DNA of 64,000 bases from Clostridium sp. BJN0001 (GCF_022869825.1 NZ_CP094971.1:807501-871500), one strand, 5' to 3'. Positions 44,440-52,912 are shown, counted from the stretch's first letter. The notes: generated by a model not told the origin, from the sequence alone. Made by a program: numbers and translations.

Positions 44440-45787
44440 GAAGATGAAAGATAGTGGAGTTGAATGGATTGACAAAATTCCAGAGGATTGGACAGTAATA
44501 AATTTTAAATATGTATTCTCTTTAAAAAAAGGACTATCTATAACTAAAGAAAATCTTCTAGAAAATGGAATAAAGGTAATTAGTTATGGACAAATTCATT
44601 CTAAATATAATTCAGGAGTTTGTTTAAATGATTATTTAATTAGGCATGTTGGAGAACAGTATTTAGAAAGTGATGGTCAATGCCTTGCTTCAAAAAATGA
44701 TTTTATTTTTGGTGACACGTCTGAAGATTTAGATGGAGTAGGAAATTGTGCATATATAGACTCTGATGAAAGTATTTTTGCTGGATATCATACGATAATA
44801 GTTAGTCCATTACATTTGCTTGATTCAAAATATTTTGCATATTTATATAAAACTGATTGTTGGAGGAGTCAACTGCGTTCAAGAGTTTCAGGAATAAAAT
44901 TATTTAGTATTACACAGAAGATATTAAAGCAAACAACAGTTATAATGCCTTCAAAAGAAGAGCGATGTAATATAGTAAAATATTTGGATAAAAGATGCAA
45001 CAAGATAGATGAAACAATAGAAAAAGAAAATTTAGTAATACAAAAGCTAAAAGAATATAAACAAAGTGCTATAACAGAAGCAGTTACTAAAGGATTAAAT
45101 CCTGATGCACCGATGAAAGATAGTGGAGTAGAATGGATTGGAGAGATTCCTGAACATTGGTCAATAGTTAAACTAAAGCAAGTATTTACCTTTAGAAAGG
45201 GATTAACTATAACAAAAGAGAATCTTGTGGAAAAAGGAATAAAAGTAATTAGTTATGGACAAATTCATTCAAAAAATAATAATGGAATTTCAATAGATGA
45301 TTCATTAATAAGATATGTTGGAAATGAATATTTAGAAACAGGGAAACAATCTCTTGTTTTAAAGAATGATTTTATTTTTGCAGATACATCTGAAGATTTA
45401 GATGGTGCAGGAAATTGTGTTTTTGTTAATTTAGATGAAGAGATATTTGCTGGGTATCATACAATTATAATTGCACCAATAAAGCGAGATATTATGCAGG
45501 ATTGGAGATATTTTGCATACTTATATAAAACTGATTGCTGGAGAAGCCAAATACGTTCAAGAGTATCGGGTATAAAATTATTTAGTATTACACAAAAAAT
45601 ATTAAAACAAACAGAAGTAATTATGCCAGATTCTAAAGAGCAACAGGAAATAATAGATTATCTGGATAAAAAATGTTCAGCAATAGATAAATTAATATCT
45701 AACAAAGAAAAAGTAATAGAAAAATTAACAGAATACAAGAAATCATTAATATATGAATGTGTTACTGGTAAAAGGGAGGTGCAGTAG
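44432..45787 (+). CDS. hsdS: Type I restriction-modification specificity subunit HsdS with two near-identical halves
   Basis: DNA-recognition subunit of about 451 residues. Each half has a target-recognition domain and a helical spacer. The halves are strikingly alike: both start MKDSGVEWI, and share KGL(S/T)ITKENL, KVISYGQIHSK, NDFIF-x-DTSEDLDG, FAGYHTII, YFAYLYKTDCWRSQ and RSRVSGIKLFSITQKILKQT. The spacing between halves is 223 residues. In most HsdS proteins the two domains differ and read different half-sites, so this one should read a symmetric bipartite target. ATG 44432 follows GGAGG and overlaps hsdM. Confidence 0.93.
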   Translation: MTRKMKDSGVEWIDKIPEDWTVINFKYVFSLKKGLSITKENLLENGIKVISYGQIHSKYNSGVCLNDYLIRHVGEQYLESDGQCLASKNDFIFGDTSEDLDGVGNCAYIDSDESIFAGYHTIIVSPLHLLDSKYFAYLYKTDCWRSQLRSRVSGIKLFSITQKILKQTTVIMPSKEERCNIVKYLDKRCNKIDETIEKENLVIQKLKEYKQSAITEAVTKGLNPDAPMKDSGVEWIGEIPEHWSIVKLKQVFTFRKGLTITKENLVEKGIKVISYGQIHSKNNNGISIDDSLIRYVGNEYLETGKQSLVLKNDFIFADTSEDLDGAGNCVFVNLDEEIFAGYHTIIIAPIKRDIMQDWRYFAYLYKTDCWRSQIRSRVSGIKLFSITQKILKQTEVIMPDSKEQQEIIDYLDKKCSAIDKLISNKEKVIEKLTEYKKSLIYECVTGKREVQ

Positions 45788-46598
45788 TATATTTAATATT
45801 TATTATATAAATTATGAGAAAGCATTTGAAATATCAATGTTATTGGACAATAACATACAAGAAAAGAAGCAAATTGAAAAGCAAGTATTAATTGATGCTA
45901 AGGGTAGTGGTTCAGCAGATACTACAGATTTAAGTAAAATTCCACTTATAGATAAAATTGCTCCTAAGATAGACTTTTCAGTAGATGCAGATTGGAATAA
46001 AACCAAAAAAATTGTGGATTCAGTTAATGTTGTATCAACTAAATCTACAATTCTTAATCCAATATATAAAAAAGCTATTGAGGCAAAAGAATTGAAGAAA
46101 AGTGAAATTGGAAATTTAATAAAAATACGTAATGTTGAATTAAATATTACAAATGAAAAAGAAATACTTACAACTAAAAGTTTATTAAGTGGCGTTTTAA
46201 ATAAAGTTCCAATGGAAGGCACAGAAGGCATAGATATTACTGGATTTTTAGAGGTATTACTAAAAGATTCTGCATACATATTTTCAGGAAAATTTAAAAA
46301 CAAAAACAGCACAATTACATTTAAGATTCCTATGAAAGTTGAGAATGAAATGGAGAGCCAATATAGTATAACAGATTTAGAAATTGGTCCTGTTACTATA
46401 ATAGGAATATATAGGGGAAAACATAATAATAAAAAAATTAGTAAGAAAATCAATAGGTTACAGAATCTATCTAATTTCTATGGGAATGAAGATAGTGGTA
46501 TAGAACATGATGAGGACGATGAAGATAAAGAAGATAAAGTTGTAGATACTCATTTTATAGATGTGATTGCTATTATACAAGAATTAGAAATTAAGTAG
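45753..46598 (+). CDS. DUF6414-like protein embedded in the type I R-M operon
   Basis: Protein of up to 281 residues: an N-terminal FNIYYINYEKAFEISMLLD segment, a helical stretch, a beta-rich core (VSTKSTILNPIYKKAIEAKEL, LIKIRNVELNITNEKEI), then IGPVTIIGIYRGK and a very acidic run (EHDEDDEDKEDK). The family call is by pattern memory and moderate. Function unknown. The start is a puzzle: the natural position, 8 bases after GGGAGGTG, is ATA 45789; the only ATG (45753) lies inside hsdS without a ribosome-binding site. It precedes the AAA ATPase gene by 8 bases and the pair is enclosed by hsdS and hsdR. Confidence 0.7.
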   Translation: MNVLLVKGRCSSIFNIYYINYEKAFEISMLLDNNIQEKKQIEKQVLIDAKGSGSADTTDLSKIPLIDKIAPKIDFSVDADWNKTKKIVDSVNVVSTKSTILNPIYKKAIEAKELKKSEIGNLIKIRNVELNITNEKEILTTKSLLSGVLNKVPMEGTEGIDITGFLEVLLKDSAYIFSGKFKNKNSTITFKIPMKVENEMESQYSITDLEIGPVTIIGIYRGKHNNKKISKKINRLQNLSNFYGNEDSGIEHDEDDEDKEDKVVDTHFIDVIAIIQELEIK

Positions 46599-46606
46599 GT
46601 GATTGC

Positions 46607-47773
46607 GTGGATAAATTTACGATATATGAATATAGCAGACAGGATATGAAGAAAATTAAGAAGTTTTTAAAAAATAAGAAAAGGGAAATAGTATATTTAG
46701 ATAAAGACTTCAAGATAGAAGAGGATAGTGAAACCTACTTTAAAGAAAATAATTTTTATGATTTAACGCAATTAATTATTGTTAATGGTGGAAGAATAGA
46801 ATTTTATGCAGGTATATTGATTAAATTATTCAATATATGTATTGCATTAGATATTGGTTTTAATATTAATTTTGTAGTTGATAAACGATATTCGAATGAT
46901 TTATTAGATAATCTATATTATTATATAGACAATATTGAAAATTTAGAAGCTTATATAGGTTTGAGAGAAAATAATGTATCTAATGTAGTTGATATAGATA
47001 AATGTAAATTTGAAGAGATGAAAAAATTCATAAGTGAAAATCTTTTTGGTAATAAGAAATTTCAAGAACGATTGTTTGAAGAATTACAGAAGTATAGATT
47101 ATTCAATAAAATTGGTGAACAGAAAATTTTTTCTGTATTTATTTGTGGTGACTCAGGAATTGGCAAGACAGAAACTGCACGAATACTTCATAAATTCTTA
47201 AGCCCAAACGAAAAAATTATAAAAATAAATTTTGGTAATTATGGTGATAAGAATGCTCTGAGCAGTTTAATAGGTAGTCCAAGAGGATATGAAGGAAGTA
47301 ATAAAGGGGAATTATCAGATAAAATAAATAAAAGTAAATCAAAAGTAATTTTAATTGATGAATTTGAAAAAGCAGATTCTCAGATTTATAATTTTTTCTT
47401 GGAATTATTAGAAGATGGAAAATTTACAGATTCACTAGGACGAGAATTTAATTTAGATAAATATATAATTATATTTACATCTAATATCAAAAAAGAGGAA
47501 ATATCCAAAAAGATATCACCAGAGTTAAAATCAAGATTTAATTTGATGTACAAGTTTTCATTAATATCTAATCAAGATAAAAGTAATTATGTTAATTGTA
47601 GGATAGATGATTTATTTGATAAATTTAAAAAAAAATTAAATTTTAATTTTAATAACGAACAAATTGAAAGAATAAAAGATATAAACGTTTCTCAATATAC
47701 AAATATAAGAAAGATAAATCAAGAAATAATGAGAAGAATATCTAATGAATATTTAAAAGGGGAGGTGCAGTAA
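46607..47773 (+). CDS. ClpB-like AAA+ ATPase embedded in the type I R-M operon
   Basis: Protein of 388 residues. The N-terminal 150 residues are unlike any Clp protein (alpha/beta, with YFKENNFYDLTQLIIVNGG). The rest is a single AAA_2-type module as in the second ATPase domain of ClpB: Walker A FICGDSGIGKTETA (about 181), IGSPRGYEGSNKGELSDKI, Walker B VILIDEFEKADSQIYNFFLE (about 246), TSNI sensor and an Arg-containing ELKSRFN. It could remodel or unload protein complexes. GTG start after AGGTGA. Lying between hsdS and hsdR with an identical translation-signal style, it is part of the operon; a role in defence is inference. Confidence 0.8.
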   Translation: MDKFTIYEYSRQDMKKIKKFLKNKKREIVYLDKDFKIEEDSETYFKENNFYDLTQLIIVNGGRIEFYAGILIKLFNICIALDIGFNINFVVDKRYSNDLLDNLYYYIDNIENLEAYIGLRENNVSNVVDIDKCKFEEMKKFISENLFGNKKFQERLFEELQKYRLFNKIGEQKIFSVFICGDSGIGKTETARILHKFLSPNEKIIKINFGNYGDKNALSSLIGSPRGYEGSNKGELSDKINKSKSKVILIDEFEKADSQIYNFFLELLEDGKFTDSLGREFNLDKYIIIFTSNIKKEEISKKISPELKSRFNLMYKFSLISNQDKSNYVNCRIDDLFDKFKKKLNFNFNNEQIERIKDINVSQYTNIRKINQEIMRRISNEYLKGEVQ

Positions 47774-47776
47774 TTC

Positions 47777-50700
47777 ATGAATGAAGAAGAATTAAAAGAA
47801 AAAGCCTTTGAAGAAGCTATAGAGCAATACCTTATAACTGAAGGTGGGTATATCAAAGGTAATCCTAAGAATTTTAATAGAGAATTAGCTTTAGATACTT
47901 CTACTCTTATTGAGTTTATTAAAAAGACTCAGCCTAAAAAGTGGGAACGTTATGTGAGTATATACGGTTCAGATAGTGAAGAGAGTTTTATAAAGCGTTT
48001 TTGTAAGGAAGTTAAGGCTAATGGATTATTAGCGGTATTAAGACGTGGATTTAAAGATAGAGGTATTAAGTTTGATGTAGTATATTTTAAGCCAGCAAGT
48101 ACTGATAATCCAGATACAGTGAAACTATATGAAGAAAATATACTTCATTGCACAAGACAGCTTCATTATTCAATATTTAATGAAAATAGTATTGATATAG
48201 TTTTATTTTTAAATGGTATACCTGTTGTATCTATGGAACTTAAATGTCAGTTTACTGGACAAACTATATATAATGCTATTGATCAATATAAATTTGATAG
48301 GGCAAGTAGAGATACTATATTTCAATTCAGAAACAGAGTATTAGTTCATTTTGCGGTAGATTTATTTGAAGTACATATGACTACAAGATTAAATGGTAAA
48401 AGCACTTATTTCATGCCATTTAATCAGGGGTCTAATGGAAGTGGAAATGTTGGTGGTTCTGGCAATCCATTAAATCCTAATGGATATCAGACAGCATATT
48501 TATGGGAAAAAGTTTTATGTAAGGATAGGTTGATGGAAATTCTTCATAAATATATGCATCTTAAAAAAGAAGATAAAAAAAATGCTGATGGTAAAGTTAT
48601 TGCTACTGAAGAAACTCTGATATTTCCAAGATATCATCAGCTTGATGTAGTTACTAAATTGATCGAAGATGTTAAAAAGAATGGAGTCGGTAAGAATTAT
48701 CTTATTCAACATAGTGCAGGAAGTGGTAAATCTAATTCTATAGCATGGTTAGCTTATAGATTATCAGGACTTCATGATAATAACAATAATCCTATTTATA
48801 ATTCAATAATTGTTGTTACAGATAGAAGAGTTCTTGATAGTCAGCTGCAAGATACAATATATCAATTTGACCATGTTTTAGGTGTTGTTGAATGTATTGA
48901 TAAGAAAAAACATGCTATTGATTTAAGAAATGCTATAAATGCAGGCAAAAGAATAATAATAACTACTCTTCAAAAATTTCCTGTAATATATAAAGAAATA
49001 CAGATAGATGGTAATTTTGCAATAATTGTTGATGAAGCTCATTCAAGTCAGACTGGTGAAGCATCTAAAAAGCTAAAGAAAGCGTTAGCTAATACTGACG
49101 ATATACTAGAGGAATATAGAGCAGTGGAAAATGAAACAGAAGAGAATACAAAAGATGATGAAGATAAAATATTAGATGAACTTGCATCACATGGAAGAAT
49201 AGATAATTTATCATTTTTTGCATTTACTGCTACACCAAAGGAAAAAACTTTGCAGATGTTTGGAGATAAACAGTCTGATGGAACATATAGAGCATTTCAT
49301 ATTTATTCTATGAGACAAGCTATAGAAGAACATTTTATATTGGATGTATTAAAAAATTATATTACTTATAAAATGTACTATAAAATAGCTAAAAAAGTGG
49401 CTGATGATCCTGATGTTGATGCCTCAAGAGGTGCTAAAGAAATAGCAAAATATGAAAGCCTTCATCCACATAATTTAGCTCAAAAGACAGCTGTAATGGT
49501 AGAGCATTTTAGAAATATAACTAAAAATAAAATAGGTGGTAGAGCTAAAGCAATGGTAGTTACATCATCAAGACTTCATGCCGTAAGATATTTATTTGAA
49601 TTTAGAAGATATATTAAAGAAAAAGGCTATAAAGATTTAGATGTACTTGTTGCTTTTTCAGGCACTGTAAATGATCCTGATATTCCAGATAGCAGTTTTA
49701 CAGAAGAAGGATTAAATAACGATAAACAAGGAAACACAATTAAGGAAGATCAGCTAAAAGAAGAATTCCATACGGATGATTTTAATATGCTTATAGTTGC
49801 AGAAAAATATCAGACAGGATTTGATGAACCACTGCTTCATACTATGTTTGTAGATAAAAAATTAAGTGGAGTAAAGGCTGTACAAACGTTATCTCGTCTT
49901 AATAGGACAATGAAAGGTAAAGAAGATACTTTTGTACTTGATTTTGTAAATAATGCAGAAGATATTCAGAAATCTTTTCAGCCTTACTATGAAGCCACAG
50001 TATTAGAACAGGAAACAGATCCAAATGTTATTTATGATTTAAAGAATGGACTTGATTCATTTCAAATATATCAAACTATAGAAGTAGAACATTTTGCAAA
50101 TATTTTTTATTGCAAAAATAATAAAAATGCACAGGCACTTTTAACTGGATGCATTAAACCAGCCCTTGATAGATATAATGCAAAAGAAGATAAGGAAAGA
50201 GAAGAATTTAAATCATCTATTGCTACATTTGTAAGAATATATTCGTTTATAATACAGGTTTGCAGAATGTATGATAAAGATATGCAGAAGTTTTTTGTAT
50301 ATGCCAGATTTTTAAGTAAATGTCTACCAAAAGGAGAAAATAAAAAAGTTGATTTATCTGATAAGTTAATTCTTGAATATTATAAGCTTGATAAAACTTT
50401 TTCAGGTGACATAGAATTAGAGAAAACAGAAGGCTATGTAGCTAATATTAAAGGTGGTATTGGCGGAAAAGAGAAGAAGGAAGACCTTCTCTCAGTCATT
50501 ATTGATAAGATGAATGAAAAGTTTGGGACTACATTTAGTGAACAAGATAAAGTATTAGAGCAGATGAAGTCTGATTTTGCTAAGGATCAAAAAATAGTTA
50601 ATGCTGTTAAATCTGATGATAAATCTTTATTTAAATATTTATATGAACAGAAATTTAAAGATGTTGCAGTAAATAGATATGAGGAAAATGATAAATTTTT

Positions 50701-50785
50701 TATGAGCTTATTTAGTGATGAAGAGAAAATGAAATTTATTATGAATATGATGTCTGACGTTGTTTATAAAGAGTTGAAAAAATAA
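47777..50785 (+). CDS. hsdR: Type I restriction endonuclease subunit HsdR
   Basis: Translocase-nuclease of 1002 residues. The N-terminal HSDR_N nuclease has the D-x-E-x-K core as IDIVLFLNGIPVVSMELK (about 138-155). The SF2 motor follows: Walker A HSAGSGKSNS (about 312), DEAH box IIVDEAHSS (about 417), motif III FTATPKEKT and the C-terminal helicase motif LSRLNRTMKGK. It would pull DNA and cut distantly from unmodified sites. All key residues are present, so the system looks intact. Start ATG 47777 lies 8 bases after GGGGAGGTG. Confidence 0.95.
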   Translation: MNEEELKEKAFEEAIEQYLITEGGYIKGNPKNFNRELALDTSTLIEFIKKTQPKKWERYVSIYGSDSEESFIKRFCKEVKANGLLAVLRRGFKDRGIKFDVVYFKPASTDNPDTVKLYEENILHCTRQLHYSIFNENSIDIVLFLNGIPVVSMELKCQFTGQTIYNAIDQYKFDRASRDTIFQFRNRVLVHFAVDLFEVHMTTRLNGKSTYFMPFNQGSNGSGNVGGSGNPLNPNGYQTAYLWEKVLCKDRLMEILHKYMHLKKEDKKNADGKVIATEETLIFPRYHQLDVVTKLIEDVKKNGVGKNYLIQHSAGSGKSNSIAWLAYRLSGLHDNNNNPIYNSIIVVTDRRVLDSQLQDTIYQFDHVLGVVECIDKKKHAIDLRNAINAGKRIIITTLQKFPVIYKEIQIDGNFAIIVDEAHSSQTGEASKKLKKALANTDDILEEYRAVENETEENTKDDEDKILDELASHGRIDNLSFFAFTATPKEKTLQMFGDKQSDGTYRAFHIYSMRQAIEEHFILDVLKNYITYKMYYKIAKKVADDPDVDASRGAKEIAKYESLHPHNLAQKTAVMVEHFRNITKNKIGGRAKAMVVTSSRLHAVRYLFEFRRYIKEKGYKDLDVLVAFSGTVNDPDIPDSSFTEEGLNNDKQGNTIKEDQLKEEFHTDDFNMLIVAEKYQTGFDEPLLHTMFVDKKLSGVKAVQTLSRLNRTMKGKEDTFVLDFVNNAEDIQKSFQPYYEATVLEQETDPNVIYDLKNGLDSFQIYQTIEVEHFANIFYCKNNKNAQALLTGCIKPALDRYNAKEDKEREEFKSSIATFVRIYSFIIQVCRMYDKDMQKFFVYARFLSKCLPKGENKKVDLSDKLILEYYKLDKTFSGDIELEKTEGYVANIKGGIGGKEKKEDLLSVIIDKMNEKFGTTFSEQDKVLEQMKSDFAKDQKIVNAVKSDDKSLFKYLYEQKFKDVAVNRYEENDKFFMSLFSDEEKMKFIMNMMSDVVYKELKK

Positions 50786-50937
50786 GTGATTTTATAAGAT
50801 AAATTTTAAAGATTTGTATAACTATTTATGTAAAAAATTATTTAAAAGTAAAGATGAGGAAGGGATTATTATAGATAAAAATATTGAAATAAAAGAGAAT
50901 GTAAATTAGTTTGTGTAAAAGTTAAATATTGAATACT

Positions 50938-51335
50938 TTAGAAATTATGTCCAATTAGCTCTTGTGTAGTTAAAGATAAGGTTTTTTCAAAATTAATTTG
51001 ATCAGAGAATGTATTTTGAGCAACTAATTGATTGCAAATAGCTTTCGTATTTATTTTAAAAGTTTCAGTATAAAACTTTATATTATCATGGTAAAACTTA
51101 TCATTACTATATTTTATATAATCTATAATAGCTACTGATTTTCCTGAATTTTTTATTATTAGATAATTAAGTCTTTTAGATTTAACTTGTATAAAGTCTG
51201 AATATATAACTATATAAGCTCGGTTAGAATCTTGAATAGATTTAGTGGTGAGTTTTAATGATTTTAGTAGGTAAAAGAAGTAATGAAAGCCATTTAAAAA
51301 AGAAAATTTTTTGCAAACTTTTATTATAATAGTGT
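50938..51335 (-). pseudogene. Remnant of a hypothetical gene (minus strand)
   Basis: An open frame on the minus strand without any usable start codon runs from about 51335 to a stop at 50938-50940. It encodes NGFHYFFYLLKSLKLTT, then DSNRAYIVIYSDFIQVK, LNYLIIKNSGKSVAIIDYIKY and a C-terminal part ending TTQELIGHNF. The middle is like the small phage/plasmid-type proteins with an RPY(I/V)V(I/V)Y core next to a membrane helix. The 5' end has been lost, apparently replaced by the toxin-antitoxin promoter region. The gap 50786-50937 holds nothing else that I can see. Confidence 0.5.
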
Positions 51336-51363
51336 TGTATTTTCAGTATAAATATCATATAAT
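51335..51363 (+). promoter_or_regulatory. Promoter of the type III antitoxin array
   Basis: TTGTAT -35 (51335-51340), 17-base spacer and a perfect TATAAT -10 (51358-51363); transcription would start at about 51370, just before the first repeat. Confidence 0.7.
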
Positions 51364-51371
51364 AAAAATAT

Positions 51372-51490
51372 AAAAGCGGTGAGCTTCTACCAGTAAAGAA
51401 GTAATGATTATGGTGAGTCTCTACCAGATTTAGAAGTGAGAAGTAGAAAAAGCGGTGAGCTTCTACCAGTAAATGAAGAGTTTAAAGAGC
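51372..51490 (+). ncRNA. toxI: ToxI-like antitoxin RNA: three imperfect tandem repeats
   Basis: Units begin with GGTGAG at 51378, 51412 and 51454 (period 34 then 42 bases). Units 1 and 3 share AAAAGCGGTGAGCTTCTACC and the next CAGTAAA; unit 2 is degenerate (GGTGAGTCTCTACCAGATT). The order promoter, repeats, terminator, ToxN-type gene is the standard type III layout, in which each processed unit folds into a pseudoknot that blocks the toxin. Three units of about 35 bases is within the known range. Confidence 0.82.
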
Positions 51491-51492
51491 AG

Positions 51493-51528
51493 GGAGATAA
51501 CTTTAAGTATAGTTATCTCCTTTTGTTA
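51493..51528 (+). terminator. Terminator between the antitoxin array and toxN
   Basis: GGAGATAACT pairs perfectly with AGTTATCTCC (10 bp, 8-base loop), followed by TTTTG. In type III systems this leaky terminator sets the excess of antitoxin RNA over toxin mRNA. Confidence 0.85.
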
Positions 51529-51542
51529 ATTGTGAGGAATAT

Positions 51543-52037
51543 ATGGAAAAATTACGATTATGTAAAATTAAAGAAGAATATATTAATTATTTAAGAAAAT
51601 TTGATGATAAAGTACTTTTTAATAAAAAAGAGAAAAGAATATATATAGGTATAATACATATTATTAATAATGTGAAATATTGTATACCCTTATCTTCACC
51701 TAAGGAAAAACATAAGAAAATGAAAAACTCAATAGATTTTTTAAAAATTAATGGAGGATATGATGGCGCAATAAATTTTAATAATATGATACCAGTATTA
51801 GAATCGGTTATATTAAATTTTGATATTATGGATGAAGAAAAAGAAGGGTATAGAAATATTTTATTTAATCAAGTAAAATTTATAAAGAAAAATAATAAAG
51901 AAATTATTGAAAAAGCAGACAAGCTTTATAAAAAGGTAACAATATATAAAAGTAATTATCTTTTAAAACGTTGTGTGGACTATAGACTTTTGGAAGAAAA
52001 AAGTAGTATATATTTGAAAAGAGAAATAAAAAAATAA
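51543..52037 (+). CDS. toxN: Type III toxin, ToxN/AbiQ-family endoribonuclease
   Basis: Protein of 164 residues with the ToxN pattern throughout: EEYINYLRKFDDKV, YIGIIHIINNVKYCIPLSSPK with the following KEKHKKM, FNNMIPVLES, LFNQVKFIKKNNKEI, KADKLYKKV and the C-terminal DYRLLEEKS. It would cut adenine-rich RNA and is held in check by the upstream RNA repeats; such systems act as abortive-infection phage defence. Size and block order match ToxN and AbiQ. Start ATG follows GTGAGGA. The type III antitoxin array ends 15 bases upstream. Confidence 0.9.
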   Translation: MEKLRLCKIKEEYINYLRKFDDKVLFNKKEKRIYIGIIHIINNVKYCIPLSSPKEKHKKMKNSIDFLKINGGYDGAINFNNMIPVLESVILNFDIMDEEKEGYRNILFNQVKFIKKNNKEIIEKADKLYKKVTIYKSNYLLKRCVDYRLLEEKSSIYLKREIKK

Positions 52038-52225
52038 GAAATTAATAAAACAGTAGGCTTTTAATACATAACATAGATTAAAGATTTTATAAATAATAAC
52101 TTGCAATTAAATATTAATTATGTTATACTTAGTAAGAATTAAAAAAAGATTATTTGATTTTACATTTCTCCTTAATCAGAGATTTATATTATTAATATCT
52201 TTAAAAAATAAGGAGGAATTTTAAA

Positions 52226-52390
52226 ATGGCAGATATGCAAGATAAGACAATAGTATGTAAAGATTGTGGAAAGGAATTTGTTTTCACAGTTGGAGAACAA
52301 GAATTCTACAAGGAAAAAGGTTTTGAAAATGAACCTGTTAGATGCCCAGATTGTAGAAGAGCAAGAAAACAACAAAACAATAGAAGATAG
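52226..52390 (+). CDS. Small zinc-ribbon protein (54 aa)
   Basis: Short protein with two zinc-binding knuckles, CKDCGKEF and CPDCRRAR, separated by the family's usual TVGEQEFYKEKGF segment, and a basic Gln/Asn/Arg tail. This pattern is a widespread probable zinc-ribbon family of unknown function in Firmicutes. ATG lies 9 bases after AAGGAGG, and a terminator follows. A CDS this short is easily missed. Confidence 0.88.
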   Translation: MADMQDKTIVCKDCGKEFVFTVGEQEFYKEKGFENEPVRCPDCRRARKQQNNRR

Positions 52391-52402
52391 TAAAAGAACG
52401 TT

Positions 52403-52434
52403 AGAGTTGCGAGATTTTATCGCAACTCTTTTTT
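52403..52434 (+). terminator. Rho-independent terminator
   Basis: AGAGTTGCGA pairs with TCGCAACTCT, 7-base loop, followed by T6. Confidence 0.92.
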
Positions 52435-52566
52435 ACTGCAATAAGAAAATGCAAAAGGTGAATAAAATGTATTTAAAAAATAAATATTTTATGTAATATA
52501 TATAGAATATAGGGTTCATTAGTAGTTTATCCCTAAAAAGCTACTTTCCAATTATTAAAATATAGA

Positions 52567-52646
52567 AGTAGTTAGCTTCTATCAGCAAATGAAAAGTTTA
52601 GAGGACACTAGGGATGTATCAAAATAAATTTGATACATCCTTTTTA
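52567..52646 (+). ncRNA. Orphan ToxI-like repeat unit with its own terminator
   Basis: GTTAGCTTCTATCAGCAAATG with the following AAAAGTTTAGAGGACA aligns base by base with the third antitoxin unit at 51454-51490 (GTGAGCTTCTACCAGTAAATG and so on). It is followed by a 12-bp terminator GGATGTATCAAA/TTTGATACATCC and T5 (52612-52645). No toxin gene follows. Flanking AGAAG/CTTCT pairing is kept with a compensating change (GTAGAA/TTCTAC in the array, ATAGAAG/CTTCTAT here). Confidence 0.6.
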
Positions 52647-52648
52647 GT

Positions 52649-52881
52649 TTATTTAATTTCGATGTCTAATTTACCATTAGTATCAATCTTATTAATAAGT
52701 ATCTTAGATTGTCCACTATAGCCCTTTTCTAAGTATCCAGCTACAGATTCTTCATATGAATTATTGCTGTTATCTTTATATGTTAAAATTAGTGAAGTTT
52801 CACCTTTAATACTATTAGTATCAATAGTATATTTTAAAGATTTTTTAGGTTCTATTTTTGAAATTGTTTTTATAGTATTTG
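52649..52881 (-). pseudogene. C-terminal remnant of a hypothetical protein, cut by the IS3-family element
   Basis: The minus-strand frame encodes the end of a beta-rich protein (KSLKYTIDTNSIKGETSLIL, YKDNSNNSYEESVAGYLEKG, DTNGKLDIEIK). Its upstream part would be at the other end of the IS, but the DNA there belongs to an unrelated receiver gene on the opposite strand, so the 5' part was deleted. Family not recognised; possibly an exported protein. Confidence 0.6.
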
Positions 52882-52912
52882 TTGTGGTCAAGTGTTTTTG
52901 TAACACTTTGAC

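Noticed and set aside
45812..46453. 213-codon minus-strand open frame rich in Leu/Ile/Phe
   Set aside because: Shadow of the DUF6414-like gene on the plus strand; no ribosome-binding site and hydrophobic only because it mirrors Lys/Glu-rich codons.
51372..51490. Possible CRISPR array
   Set aside because: Only three imperfect units with uneven spacing, no spacers of constant length and no cas genes; the promoter-repeat-terminator-toxN order explains it as a type III antitoxin.
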